Positions 35,700 to 46,784 are shown, counted from the first letter of the stretch. The stretch: DNA of 64,000 nucleotides from Hyposmocoma kahamanoa (GCF_003589595.1 NW_020654422.1:20440969-20504968); one strand, 5' to 3'. Notes: generated by a model from the letters alone, not told the origin. Translations and numbers: made by a program.

Positions 35700-35859
35700 A
35701 TTGTACTTTACTCCAACTTGTTAAAAAATCTATCTATATAACATTTTTTTCCCGCCTTCTGAGAGTCTTCATCCTAGACGTGAATGAAATGAAAGAAGTT
35801 TAGACTGTTGTGGTCTATCTGGAAGTCTTTAAATAGGTTTCGGAATCAGGTTGACTGAC

Positions 35860-35915
35860 GCTTACCACCAGGTGAACAATTCATACGCCCCGTTATTTGA
35901 TATCATTAAAAATAT
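35860..35915 (+). repeat. Family A 3' fragment
   Basis: 'gacgcttaccaccaggtgaacaattcatacgccccgttatttgatatcatt' is the last part of family A before its A-rich tail. Confidence 0.55.
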
Positions 35916-36244
35916 ACATGGAATTGGATTCTTGCGGCAGGATGGAAGAAATTCTAAAAGCGTTCCTCCTTTTATAAGACTATGCTACTACTAGACTACG
36001 TTGGGCGCAGTAGCTGGTTTAATAGTTAGTCTTTGAACTTTGATTGTGAATCCGGGCTCTCTAACTTTGTATATAGCGCTTTTAAATCAATTACTGCTGT
36101 TGCTGAGGTACAACTATCTGCAAAGGCGTTACGTCGTGAAGATATTGACACTCTTTATTATATATCCAGTTGATGATGAGCGATTCTCTGGACTAGGTTA
36201 TTGTAATTAAGTGTTTTATTGAATGTCGGGATGCTTCTCCACGT

Positions 36245-36630
36245 TTATATTAAATTATTTTTTGTGAAATTACTCCACTAGATTGTTATAATTATTAATA
36301 CGAAGATGGAACACTTCAAAAAAATTCCTTCGATCCGGCCGGATTCGAATCGACGTCTTCTAGCAAACCGTGCCAGACGCTATGCCAACTAAGTAACGGA
36401 ACCAATAATTGTAATTTTTGTTTAATTAATTTTTTATTATTGTCATTTTTGATCGTATTATTGATTGTCACGATGTTACTACTATGATATAGAATTATTT
36501 TTTGTCAAATGACTCCACTAGTCTGTTACAATGGCACGGTATGCTTGAAAGCGCTGGTTCGAATCCAGCGCGATCGAAATAATTTTTCTTAAAATTCTAT
36601 CGTATTAATAATTAGGTTATTGTTTTTACA
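36245..36630. repeat. Rearranged tRNA-derived SINE, family C (two pieces)
   Basis: 36245-36400 is a reversed copy with 'ggccggattcgaatcgacgtcttct', 'gccagacgctatgccaactaag' and the tail complement 'actccactagattgttataatt'. 36487-36600 begins with the same reversed tail and then switches to a forward B box (GGTTCGAATCC). The result is a small inverted fusion. Confidence 0.6.
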
Positions 36631-36639
36631 GTTTCCACC

Positions 36640-37685
36640 TGAGTTTAGTTTGTTTGGATGTTTCAATGAGGCTTATGCCGCGCAGGTGGTGTGGTATATC
36701 AATGAAGTGTCAAAGTCGTAACGTTTAATCGGGTCGTGAAGAGCGTGAGAGTTGAATTGCGTGTTATATTGTGTAGGTATGGATTCAGCTTTCATTGGCC
36801 ATTGTCTTTATAATGTACAGACGCCTACATGTACGCCTATACTAATATTAGAATTAACTTTTTATAGGTAATATTTATGTAAATATTTGGCACAAAATAA
36901 GTCCATATGAATTGACCACCATGGTAGAATGGTTGCACGATAATGATACGACAAAAACTTTAAATAAATTCTGCCATACTAATTAAAAACTAATTATACT
37001 AAGTTTATGTCAGTGACGGTTTGGAAATGACAGAGTTAATAAAAAAGTAACAACGTCGAAAGAGAACATAAATGACTCAGCTACCGAGAATAATCGAGTA
37101 GCCCTTATTGATATTCTGCCAAAACCTGTAATAACACACACCTGAGCAAAAGTTACTGTTTAATGATCATAATTATTGGACTCTGTAACAGCCTCTGTGT
37201 CTACTTGTTCATATACTAAAATAAACAATGCAGCTTCCCAATTCCCATGTGGACCAAATCGACCAATCATGAATAACTACTAAGTATATTAAATCCTTAA
37301 TGAAAAGGGGGTTTCAGACGGGTCTATCTAATTCTGCGACTTTTAATTGTCAAGGGCAAGGCATAGGTCGGATCCTATTACCCGGTAGGAACCTTTCCGT
37401 TTACTGGTAGATCGGGGTTCTACCGAATTATCGGGATAATAAAGTTTGCTTTAGACGGTTCGATATTTAGAAATAGTTCCCATTCTTTACGCGATTAGTA
37501 ATAATAATATGGTGCTAAACAATTGCACCAATTACTTGGTTTCAAAAAGGAAATTGCTTGTACTCCGAGTACCAAAACACTCCATCATTGTTTTGTCAAA
37601 GAATGTCGTTTAATATGCGAGATTATTATATATTATATTAGGTAAGTTGTTTATCACTTTTTATAGTTTTGGATGTATCATTAAT
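36640..37685. other. No gene recognised
   Basis: A small hairpin CGGTAGGAACC / GGTTCTACCG lies near 37384-37424. No gene. Confidence 0.35.
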
Positions 37686-37689
37686 TTCT

Positions 37690-37850
37690 TTTATCATCAT
37701 CAACCCTTTCACGCGTGTTGGGTACGATTCTCCACTTAGGCGAGGGTTTAGGCCATACTCCGCCACAATGGCCGAATGCAGGTTGAGGGCTTTACACATT
37801 TTCCGAGGATTGTAAACCTTCTTGGAAGTGCAGGTAAGGCTAATGGTAAA
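37690..37850 (-). repeat. Family L repeat, near-complete body
   Basis: Reversed: 'catcatcaaccctttcacgcgtgttggg', 'gggtttaggccatactccgccacaatggcc', 'atgcaggttgagggc', matching '...ggccactgctgagcatgatgatgat' style lepidopteran SINE bodies. Confidence 0.65.
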
Positions 37851-37854
37851 TTTC

Positions 37855-38440
37855 AAATTGAATTTCGCACATATATTCCGTTAAACTCAAAGGTGATTGA
37901 GGTGCGGTAAGACAAACCATTAGATTACCACGGATTACTACTAACTTTCAGGACATTGATAATTGCGAACATGGTGGGAATTTCTTTTTAATTTGACTTA
38001 AACTCGTGATGTCCGTAATGCCAAAGGCGAATAAACAGGAAAAAGTTTCCCGAACTAATTTTTTATCATCTATTTTTTTTTTATATTTGTAACATGCATT
38101 ATGCTTTGTAAGATAGGATATTTTGTTAGAAATCGATTCAACAATCCTGTCTCTAATAGCGCGCCTTACTTCGACAGAGTTGTAAAAGCGGCTAAATGTG
38201 GAAGGTCCCAGGAGCCCGACCTATGTTATCTTTACGATTGTTCCGAGTTGGATTAGTTTTCGTTCGCTTATTATTGGAAATATGGACTGTTGTGCTATAT
38301 TTGTTGTGTATGCTGTATCTATGTATTAATGGACATAGTTGAAGCGTGTAGATGTATCTTTACAATACGTACACAGAGGATGGTATGCAATAGTGTATCA
38401 AGATTATTATCACTATATCCGATTACTGGAAGTCGAAATG
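37855..38440. other. No gene recognised
   Basis: No supported ORF or repeat. Confidence 0.35.
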
Positions 38441-38506
38441 AAGGGTATTGATTCGGTAGACTATAGATACGTGATTCTATAGTCTACCGAATCTAAAGCA
38501 TCACTT
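38436..38506. ncRNA. Pre-miRNA-like hairpin candidate
   Basis: An 18 bp perfect stem (38450-38467 with 38476-38493) closes an 8 nt loop TACGTGAT. Imperfect pairing extends outward for about 12-15 more nt, giving a stem-loop of about 70 nt with mismatches in the lower stem. The size and shape resemble a miRNA precursor, but expression and conservation are unknown. It could also be a MITE remnant. Confidence 0.3.
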
Positions 38507-40385
38507 CACTAAGGTGACGTTTGAGTTATCTGAATCACATTTCACGTACGGAAAATTGGTCATACTATTTTAATCGTAATTCGAAAAGCGCAGGAATATT
38601 TTAATTTTGTTCCTCCTTTGGTCAAGTAGAAAATGTAGAAGATTCCATCTTTGTATTGTTGATATACCATATTTGTGCAACGGCAAAGGAATAGAATACA
38701 CTACAGTCATTATTTAAGGATAAAAAAAATGTAGTTGGTACTAATTGAAATTGTTTGAATATGGAATGATCTTAAGACGTTAATTAATAATACCGCTAGA
38801 TGGTGTTGACCATATTTGAATTGATTTCTAAATAGCGGTGTTATAATTTGCCCTTCGGACTACTTATACGAATGCCTGTTTTTGTGACGTCAGTACGGGT
38901 TAAGAGCCTTCAGCTCAGCCTTTGGTGCGGTGGCACAGTCAAGGTCATAAGCGGCTGACTGCTAAATATCCTTTCGAAATATAAAATGTGACGTCAGTTC
39001 TTGTACAGTTCAGGACAGAACCCTTTTTATGGCAAGCGGCTTAAAGTTGAATTTAAATCGTCAAGCTTGTCGTGCTCTTGGCTAGACTAATAATTATATC
39101 CTATAGATTCAAAGGAAGATAATAATAATCTATGCACCCATATAAATTATACGGGGTAAATTTTAACTAATTTGCAAAAAACAAACAAATAATCAAAATG
39201 TCAAAGAACTCTCGATCATTATAAATTCAGCGTGCATCGAACGAGTGCAAACAGTTCCACCCTCCGTTTCAACAATGGATTCCCCCATTCGATTAGCCAT
39301 TGAGACAATTTTAGGGGGCTACAGGAAAAATTAAAGAAAAAACCTTTAAACGGTGCAAATTTGGGCTGTATGAGGTATGATTATCATTAGACCCAAAGTT
39401 CTAACCGCGGCGTAACGTTTTATTGTTTTCCGGTGTTTCTTTATTTCTACATTCTCCAAAAGAAACGTATGTATTTAAATGATCTTTTTAAATTTGCAAA
39501 AGCAGCATGCAAAAAAATCTACACGGTCGTCTTTCTTAGTGATTGATCCTCTTCCTCTGAGATATAAAATAAATGAAATCGATCTACATTTTAATCTGTT
39601 CTGAGATACGCAAAAAATGTTTGAGTTGTATAAATTAACTTTGACAGTTTTATGCTGGGCCTAAAAACTTACACAAATGAGCATAAAAATTAAAATTTAG
39701 ATACTTATTATTAAAACTAAGTTATTTTTAAATTATATTTTATATTAATTTATATTATTTGACCTGAAAACGTGTTTGGAAATGCACGCAAATTAGTTTC
39801 TGGCACCCGCCGGCCGCTGCCGCGACACGCTCTGCTTTTTCATATACTAACCTAACCTAACTTACTGAATGGAACAACCAAGATTTATAAGGAGATCAAT
39901 ATCAAAAGACTGGTTAAACATGTCATCAATCGTTAAAAGAAGAGACCAATGATAAAAAAGAGGATCGAATATTATTTTTGAATACCAAATATTAATTTAG
40001 TATACTTAAACATAGTAATAGTTAGTTACCTTCAATGCAGTTAATTTATATTTCATATCAAACATGAAATTAATATCGTTTATTTAAAAAGTGCATATTT
40101 ACAATATACCAATCATTTCTTTGAGGATCAAATAAAATATTATTTACAAAAGAAAGCATGCGGAAGAATGTTTAAACAACTTACTACGAAATATAGATGT
40201 CAAAAGGGTCAGGTAGCATAACTAAAACATGAAAGTTTATTACTACATTTAATATTACATTACATTTAATAACTTATTACATTTTGTAAAAATTAATTGC
40301 TCAAAGTTCTTGTCTTGGATATTATTATAGTCCCGCGAGATTGTTAGTATTTTACAAGTTACCCTGTATATACTATTATGTTATT
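38506..40385. other. No gene recognised; paired CRE-like sites and AT-rich DNA
   Basis: GTGACGTCAGT occurs at about 38885 and again at about 38989. A short (CCTAA)n stretch 'ctaacctaacctaac' lies at about 39847, next to a GC-rich patch. The rest is AT-rich with no ORF. Confidence 0.4.
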
Positions 40386-40387
40386 AT

Positions 40388-40717
40388 TTAATTTGAATTT
40401 CTGTGTGTTTCTTTTTTAATCCATTTATTGTTGTCTGACAAACTTAAATCATACACTTTTAACTTTTCGTGGATATTGTCGCCAATGGCTACTTGCACAG
40501 TAGGCTCTTGCGCTTGGAATGTATTGGTACTGATAGGGTTAATTATTATAAGTTTCCCTGCTTTAAAATAAAATATATTATTAACGATACCTACTTTAAG
40601 GTTATGGCAGAATAACAGAGGTCGTGGTTCCCCGCGACCGCTGAGCAATAGACCGTTTTGTCTTATTAATATTGTCTCTGATTTTATTATAAAATGCATT
40701 ACTGACAAGACAAACAA
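40388..40717 (-). pseudogene. Unidentified 109-residue ORF, possible transposon remnant
   Basis: Contains RPLLFCHNLKVGIVNNIFYF and VYDLSLSDNNKWIKKE. Reasonably varied composition suggests a once-coding fragment, but I recognise no family, and there is no promoter, splice or copy-number support within the window. Confidence 0.25.
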
Positions 40718-40739
40718 ATGAGTTTATTATTATTATTAT

Positions 40740-40865
40740 TAACTTTTATTTAGTTAGTCATGGGATTTGTAAAGGACCCGAAACTTTGTTTTGTTTGAAA
40801 TAAAAAACGAATATACGCGATTTAGAAACGAAAAACTAGTTTTATTTCATACTTGCCATATCAAG
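40740..40865 (+). repeat. Family J retroelement tail
   Basis: 'gtaaaggacccgaaactttgttttgtttgaaataaa', 'cgaatatacgcgatttag' and 'gttttatttcatacttgcc', as at 33050. Confidence 0.45.
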
Positions 40866-40894
40866 CATCATCGCTAGTCGTGATTGAAGTAACA

Positions 40895-41150
40895 GCAATA
40901 GAGCTTTTTGTGAAAGAGTTCGTCCAGAAGTACAGCCTCCTTATCTATTTCTACCGCCAAGCAGTAATTCACATCACATAGCAAGGGCGCTGGTGAAATT
41001 ACAAGTACATGGGACTTGTCAACTTATGTCTCAGGGTGACGGACGCAGTGGCAGTGCCCCTCAATTTTTTTGCGATTTTAAGGAATCATTGGCACTGCAA
41101 CTGTTATGGACAGGCGTGCCGCATACGACTAAAAAAAAACTTTGTACATG
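40895..41150 (+). repeat. Family A retroposon
   Basis: 'gagctttttgtgaaagagttcgtcc', 'ctggtgaaattacaagtacatggg', 'tgtctcagggtgacgg' and 'tgcaactgttatggacaggcg' in order. The tail is replaced by an A-run at about 41132. The 83-residue frame across it is not a gene. Confidence 0.8.
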
Positions 41151-41154
41151 TAGC

Positions 41155-41560
41155 CGACATGCACTTGACTCGTTTTCACTCCCACCCCATCTCTATTTCG
41201 CAATTTGCATCGTAGACGCAAATGAATATAAAATATTAGAGTGAAGCCTTAATTTTTTTATCCCGACGTTCAAATCAATCTTGAGGGGAAATTTTACAAA
41301 GTTTAGCTTTATTTTTGTTGTAGGCTAAAGTTCCTACATTTATTTTACTTATATATTTTTTATGAATTGTTCAAAAGTTAGAAACAAGTTGAAGTTCAAT
41401 TATTCATGAGTTGTTTTTAACCTTTTTTGAATCTAGAGTAATAACAAAATATTCATTCTTTCTATTTGCTTTATGGCAAAATGGAAAAACATTTTTTCGA
41501 AGTTATAAGTTTATTTATGAGAATCGATTTAGAAATATTGAGTTTGGGTCTTTTTTGTGT
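41155..41560. other. No gene recognised
   Basis: No supported feature between two family A copies. Confidence 0.35.
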
Positions 41561-41561
41561 T

Positions 41562-41835
41562 TTAGTAGCACTAGAGCTCCTTGTAAAAGAATTGGTCCAG
41601 GAAAGTACTGCCGCCTTATCTATTTCTGACGCCAAGTAATAATGTCAGTATAACTTCGTTCCGGTTTTGAAGGGCAAGGGAGCTGGTGAAATTACAGGCA
41701 CATGGGACTTGTCAACTTATGTCTCAGAGTGACGGGCGCATTGGCAGATCTTTGCGAGAACTGAGTGGCACCGCAACTGTTATGGACAGGCATGTAGCTT
41801 GCCATCAAGCGCACGACTTGTTAATCCCGTTAAGC
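41562..41835 (+). repeat. Family A retroposon
   Basis: 'agcactagagctccttgtaaaag', 'gtactgccgccttatctatttctg', 'ggcacatgggacttgtcaac' and 'gcgcacgacttgttaatcccg'. It lacks the A tail. The 165-residue frame starting here is a chance fusion of the repeat with downstream sequence. Confidence 0.8.
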
Positions 41836-41893
41836 AAATATTTTACATCTTATTTTATTTCTATTCATTTTCAATTCTATTTTATTATTACAG

Positions 41894-42066
41894 ATTATCA
41901 ACCAATTAAAAAATTATCAACCAGCAAAATGAAACCTGTAACACAAGATGTAAATCGTTATCTTTGTGAATTCACTCAGAAAACAATGGAACAGGGCTCC
42001 AAGTCTGCTATCATCTCAGTTGTGTCACAAGCGTCTATGGCAGGATTTTTAGGTATTCTGCTAAAT
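41894..42066 (+). CDS. Candidate isolated exon (unidentified protein)
   Basis: A strong pyrimidine-rich tract and TTACAG end at 41893. The following frame is open and non-repetitive: YQPIKKLSTSKMKPVTQDV, then CEFTQKTMEQGSKSAI and ISVVSQASMAGFLGILLN. A donor-like GTTAAG follows at 42067. That gives 173 nt, entering in phase 1 and leaving in phase 0. Composition looks like real protein and unlike the nearby repeats. I do not recognise the family. The donor is weak and the strand is opposite to the ratchet points, so it may be a nested gene, a retrocopied fragment or chance. Confidence 0.3.
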
Positions 42067-42109
42067 GTTAAGAGTAGTGACTTGACTAGCGATCGAGATA
42101 CTAGATATT

Positions 42110-42200
42110 ATTTTTTTAATTCCGCACTAGGGAAACCCTGTGGCGCGGGTGCCATGGACACACACATAGACAACCACAAATGACACCTAAACTCACAGTT
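42110..42200 (-). repeat. Family B SINE 3' fragment
   Basis: Reversed 'ccgcactagggaaaccctgtg', 'gggtgccatggacacacacatagacaacc', 'acctaaactcac'. The tRNA-like head is missing. Confidence 0.75.
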
Positions 42201-42204
42201 ATAT

Positions 42205-43805
42205 CAAATTTCCCTTTAAATGTCGATCATTGGTACCGTTACCTTAAATGTTTTTACACTGTGACACCAAGCGAGTTGTAGATGCGTACAGGGAGGTACT
42301 CAGGGGTACTTAGGATACTGTGTGAATTCTTTGCAATTGTTTAGTATTCTGCTCGGCAATGACGAGTCGACAGTACGTCGATGGCGTAGTCTGTTAATTA
42401 TTTGAAATAAAGAAAATATATTTAATTTTGAAGACTACGTTGCTGCTTAAACGAGATAAATATTAAAATATACACGTTTCCATGGCAGTTTTAGTAAAGC
42501 TACACGGTAAAAACGGATTACTTAGAAAAAGACAAAATTCTTTTTATGAAGACAAATTTATTAAATCCAACAAAACGATCCTCTCCCTATAGACGCTGGA
42601 GAATAATTACTTGATAATAGTAAAAAAACGTCTCAAAAGTGTATTTTAGTTACAAGACAGAAATATTTAATCCAAGAGCAAATTAATTTACTTCAAGCCA
42701 CTCTAGATTCAACAAAATATTTATTTATTATTAGAAATGTCCGATTTTGATTTGAAAAAAAAAAGAGAATGAAAAATTGATAGGTACTAAATTATTTGAC
42801 TGAAGATTTATGTTTTCTAATATCATAAAGGGTAAATTTACGGGGTTATGGACCCATCAGTATGTCTCACTAGCGTGAAAGCACACAGTTCAGAGCCGAG
42901 CCTTAAAGTAGCAGAAATAGGACGGAATCTTCTCAACTACTTGAGGACCATTCAGTGCCGTATAAATGCTACAGCGGCAGAAAGCACTAACAATCTCAAA
43001 TATATGAGATGATTTTATACTATTGAAGTTAACAAAACGATAGCGCGTTTCAGAGTACAACTAATGCCATCTAGCAGTGGAACTAATTGCATGTTAAAGT
43101 TGTGCTTGTTACAACTGTAGTTTGATTTCATGCTGTAACCAAATTTCTTAAATTATGACTATAAATAACACCCTAACAAACTAGAGATACTACGTATTGT
43201 TTCTTTAGATAAATGACTGTTTATGATTTTTATGATTACAAGCACAAGTAAAAGTAATCGTTACCGCGTGCGCCTTCGGCGACACGTCACGACAAGATTG
43301 ACTATGAAAACGCAACGAAATATTGCTTTAAGAATATACTCTAGAATTTAGAATATTAATCTTAATAGAAAACTATTTCTTTTTTTTGTAAGTAATGTCC
43401 AATTAATTGATTAGAAATGAAATAAAATCTTGAAGTGAACGTATTTGTCTAAAAGTTAGAATAAAGTTAAGAGTGAAATTGTATTAGAAAAAGATAAGCA
43501 GTATTTTTGTAATGACAATATTTTATTACTTTTATAAATATTTTTTCAGAATTAGCCAATATTTTGAGAAATTGCTCTTTCTTATTAGTAGAAATCCTTT
43601 TTTTCTGTGTACATCGATCGTTAGACACTCAACTGCCATTGCAATAACACTTTAGTAGAAGTACAAATATTATAATTATTGCAATAGAATCTCAGTGGAG
43701 TCCCAATGGAATTACAATGACCAGAAAGAAAGTAAGAAAATTTATAGAATTTGGACCCTGATCGATCTTATCCGACGTTTTGTTCAACGTTTTGAAGAAC
43801 TGACA
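42205..43805. other. No gene recognised
   Basis: About 1.6 kb without a domain-bearing ORF or recognised repeat. Confidence 0.4.
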
Positions 43806-43811
43806 ATCTTC

Positions 43812-44035
43812 TTAGGAGTCTTATACAACCTCAAATGGCTTTTGTTGATTTCGCATAACAGTGAAACTGTGGAATCAATCACTTTGGCAAAAATATATAA
43901 TAAAATTGAGAATATACACTGTACGTTGCGAAAACACGATTTCTAAAAATTTTCACGATAGAAAAAAAAAACACAAAGTTACTTCGAAATTTTACAAGAA
44001 AGCCGCTGTATTCAATAAAAAAAATTTATTCGTGT
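43812..44035 (+). repeat. Unclassified repeat, family I, copy 3
   Basis: Reads LYNLKWLLLISHNSETVESI then TLAKIYNKIENIH without a stop, fused to unrelated upstream sequence. The block matches copies at 14092 and 16219. Confidence 0.6.
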
Positions 44036-44129
44036 TGAATTAGTATCCACTCATTAGCTTGGGAAACTTCACCTATGGTCAGCTAGTTTGTTGCGAACCG
44101 ACCTGTCACTGTCTTATATATATATATAT

Positions 44130-44425
44130 ATACACGCGTATCGATAAAACGTAAAACACATAAAGAACGGGTGCTGGTCGGGTACGTGACGGGTCGGAAG
44201 CACGGGCGCGGGACGAACGTACGCAGCCGCGCTTAGTTTGTTGTCGTCCATATAAATACAAGGAATTAGACCCGACCCGACACGCGCCCGACCCGCACCC
44301 GCTCTCTGTATATTTCACGCTTAACAGTTGTAGTGCCGCTCACAGCGTAAAGATCTGAGGGGCACGGCCACTGCGCCTGTCATCCTGAAACTTACTTGAA
44401 AAGTCCCATGTGCCTGTAATTTCAT
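44130..44425 (-). repeat. Family A retroposon split by a Harbinger-like MITE
   Basis: Left trace 'acacgcgtatcgataa' (44132-44147) and right part from 'cagttgtagtgccgctc' (about 44325) to 'tgtgcctgtaatttcatc' join as the family consensus 'acacgcctgtctataacagttgcag' once the insert is removed. Confidence 0.6.
44148..44321. mobile_element. PIF/Harbinger-like GC-rich MITE, family K, copy 1
   Basis: 174 bp with imperfect terminal inverted repeats of about 40 bp. The right end, read inward, is AGCGTGAAATATACAGAGAG followed by 'cgggtgcgggtcgggcgcg'. Flanked by TAA at 44145-44147 and 44322-44324. A TAA/TTA triplet duplication is the hallmark of PIF/Harbinger. GC content contrasts strongly with the neighbourhood. 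No coding capacity. Confidence 0.75.
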
Positions 44426-44514
44426 CAAAATAGTGTTTGAATAAAATATACCCGATAACACTTAATTCTAAATTATTTTGTACAGAACTCTGTACAAAAA
44501 AAGGGGCTCCCTGA

Positions 44515-45135
44515 CTTTAACAGGAATTGTATATTATATCATTTTGTTTGTTGTTTGTTTTAAAATATCCGATGTACACTCCGTTAACGTCAGAAACAAT
44601 TGTCCTTAAGGACCGTTTTGTCCTCTCTGGAATAAAAAGCACGATCTTTGACCACAGCACCTATGTAATACCAATCGAATTTATAACAGTGATAAAAAAT
44701 GGTGATAAATTTAAAACTTATTTAAAGAAATGGTTAATTGACAAAGCATTTCACAATCTTAATTATTGTAATTATAATTTGTTGACATTTAAATTATAAT
44801 AAATTTTAAATGAATTGTAATATTAAGACATTGTGCTTGAATTGGGTAAGATTTGTCAAATTATTGGTGTAAAGTAACGCCTTTATTTTACCAATTCAAT
44901 TACCATATTATTTAAATATTTCTGATTTCTATTGTTGTTGCTAATAATGGTCTCAATTGGGAACGCGTCAGTTGATACTGAACGAACTATATTTGGTTGT
45001 TCACATATGTCCTTACATGGATTATATGTAAGACCTTGTAATAGATATGTACTACGACCCACCCTTCAGCGGTCGTCGTAAAAGAATGAATTCATCTTGA
45101 TCCGACAATAAAAGTTCTATCTATCTATCTATCTC
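44515..45135 (+). pseudogene. 3' end of a non-LTR element with (CTAT)n tail
   Basis: The frame at 44527-44799 includes PLTSETIVLKDRFVLSGIKS and FKTYLKKWLIDKAFHNLNYC. The latter has the F(K)xxLKxWL..+xF shape of LINE RT C-termini. An AT-rich 3' UTR follows and ends 'acaataaaagttctatctatctatctatc' at 45134, a microsatellite-type LINE tail. Confidence 0.55.
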
Positions 45136-45240
45136 AATCCAATTCATGGTATTCTTGGGCATAAAATACTAAAAATTAGATAGCTTGAGATGTATTTTTT
45201 CTTTACGCAAACCATACATTCACGAAAACACACTAGTGTA

Positions 45241-45771
45241 GTAAAAAACTTGAGTCCGGGAGTCTACATTTTAGGACTCGACTCCAATTCACAAGACTCG
45301 ACTCATTAAGACAGAGACTCACTGTTCGTGGATTACGAGCCTATTGAGCTTCCAAATAGACTCGAATTCGACGTTTGTGCTCGAGTCTGTTTATATACGA
45401 GTTGAGCTCAAGTCGGGTAAGTATCTACTGAGCTCTGTTTTGGTGTGGTGTGTTAAACTGTAGAATAATTACTATAGTTTAATTAAGTTTTTATAATTAT
45501 CTTCTTTCTTACATAAATCACTGTACTGGGTTCTTTTTCTTTAATTCGTGAGCAATAGTAGTTGTTCTGTAAAATTGAACCCTGCTGGCGTATTCGAGAC
45601 TTTCTAGTCGCTTCGAGTCGAGTTTTCGAAGTCGAGTTCTTTTTAGACTCGAGTCCGTGCTCCGACGACTCGCGCTCGACTCGACTTGGACTCGTGAGTG
45701 TTTTAGGCCACCGAGCCGTGCAAAATTGAGTCGAATTAACATATGTAGACCCCTGGACTCGATTGTTTTAC
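45241..45771. mobile_element. Foldback-like element rich in GACTCGAGTC words
   Basis: Imperfect terminal inverted repeats: GTAAAA at 45241 and TTTTAC at 45771. Inward, 'gagtccgggagtctacat' pairs with 'atgtagacccctggactc'. Similarity continues for roughly 50 bp. Inside, partial palindromes of ACTCGAGT type recur many times near both ends. No coding capacity. Confidence 0.6.
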
Positions 45772-45984
45772 AAGGCTAATACTCGTTCACGATCGCACTT
45801 GTGGTGTTGTCACCGTATAAATACTAAGGCGTTTTTTGTAATGATTCCATCCATTAATGACAACACATTTACTACAGGCAAAATCATCCGTTCTCAATAT
45901 TTTGGCGGAATGAATATTTAGTACGGTATAGGCGGGTCTCCATAATAAACAGTTAATTCTATATTTAAATAAATAATTTCCTCC

Positions 45985-46310
45985 AAATATCTTGATATAC
46001 GCAGATAAATCGCATATATTCCTTTATTCAAATAAACCAACGTTTCGGACCCTTTCCCGTGGTCACAGCGACTCGAAATGTTGGTTTATTTGAAAAAAAA
46101 AAACTATAAATGATATAAAAGAATAAAAAAAACAAATTAAAGTAGTTAAATCGCGTATATTTCTTTTTTCGGACCAATATGGTCATAAACCTGTAAGAGG
46201 CCCGTATATAAACATTGGTTTATTTGAAAAAATAAAATAAAAGCTATTTCGATGCCAAAAAAAAAAAATAGTTTTATTTCCTATGTATAACAATTCAAAA
46301 CCTAAGAACT
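45985..46310. repeat. Family J tails, inverted and tandem pieces
   Basis: 'aaataaaccaacgtttcgg' (about 46033) and 'cgaaatgttggtttattt' (about 46074) form an inverted pair. Further right, another piece has 'aaatcgcgtatatttc', 'cattggtttatttgaa' and 'agttttatttcctatg'. Confidence 0.5.
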
Positions 46311-46494
46311 AATATGTTGATTAGTTAGTTTCTAAATAAATAAATGTGATTACCTTCTCCAAGAAATAGAAGTAAAATGTGTATCGTCAATGATATAAAA
46401 TTGCCAATTCTGAAAACGTGCGTAGGGTTACATTACTCGGACTGTTTTGAAGTTGGGGTTATTCAATGACAAACGTGGTTTGATCTTTTCAATA

Positions 46495-46765
46495 CGGCGG
46501 GTGGAAGAGCGGCGGCGGCCCACTGGGATAGCGGTTCTTTCTCAATTGAGAAGCTTACGGTTCGAATTCGTGTGGCTGCATGTAGCTATGGTTTTGTAGC
46601 TGCATGAATTTTTAGGATATATATATACGATAGCTCTCGTTAATGGTGTAGGAGAACATAATGACAAACCCCGCACGTCAGGGAACGTGTATTATCCATG
46701 AAAAACACGTGATGTCCCCAACCTTTGTTGGGTAAGGGTGGCGGAATGGAATATTTACATTATTG
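46495..46765 (+). repeat. tRNA-like SINE head joined to a family L body
   Basis: 'gggatagcggttc' and a B box GGTTCGAATTC (about 46559), then 'atagctctcgttaatggtgtaggagaac', 'ccccgcacgtcaggg' and 'gggtggcggaatgg'. The order suggests a composite SINE with a tRNA-derived head. Confidence 0.6.
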
Positions 46766-46784
46766 AATATCACGATGTTATTAA

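Noticed and set aside
37640..37665. Plus-strand ratchet-like TTAGGTAAGTTG
   Set aside because: The upstream tract is A/T mixed, not pyrimidine-rich, and lacks the CAG; below the level of the three minus-strand sites.
39840..39865. Insect telomere repeat (CCTAA)n
   Set aside because: Only about three units; too short to call an interstitial telomere.
41686..42183. A 165-residue protein
   Set aside because: It starts in a family A retroposon and ends in a reversed family B SINE; only the middle segment is kept as a candidate exon.
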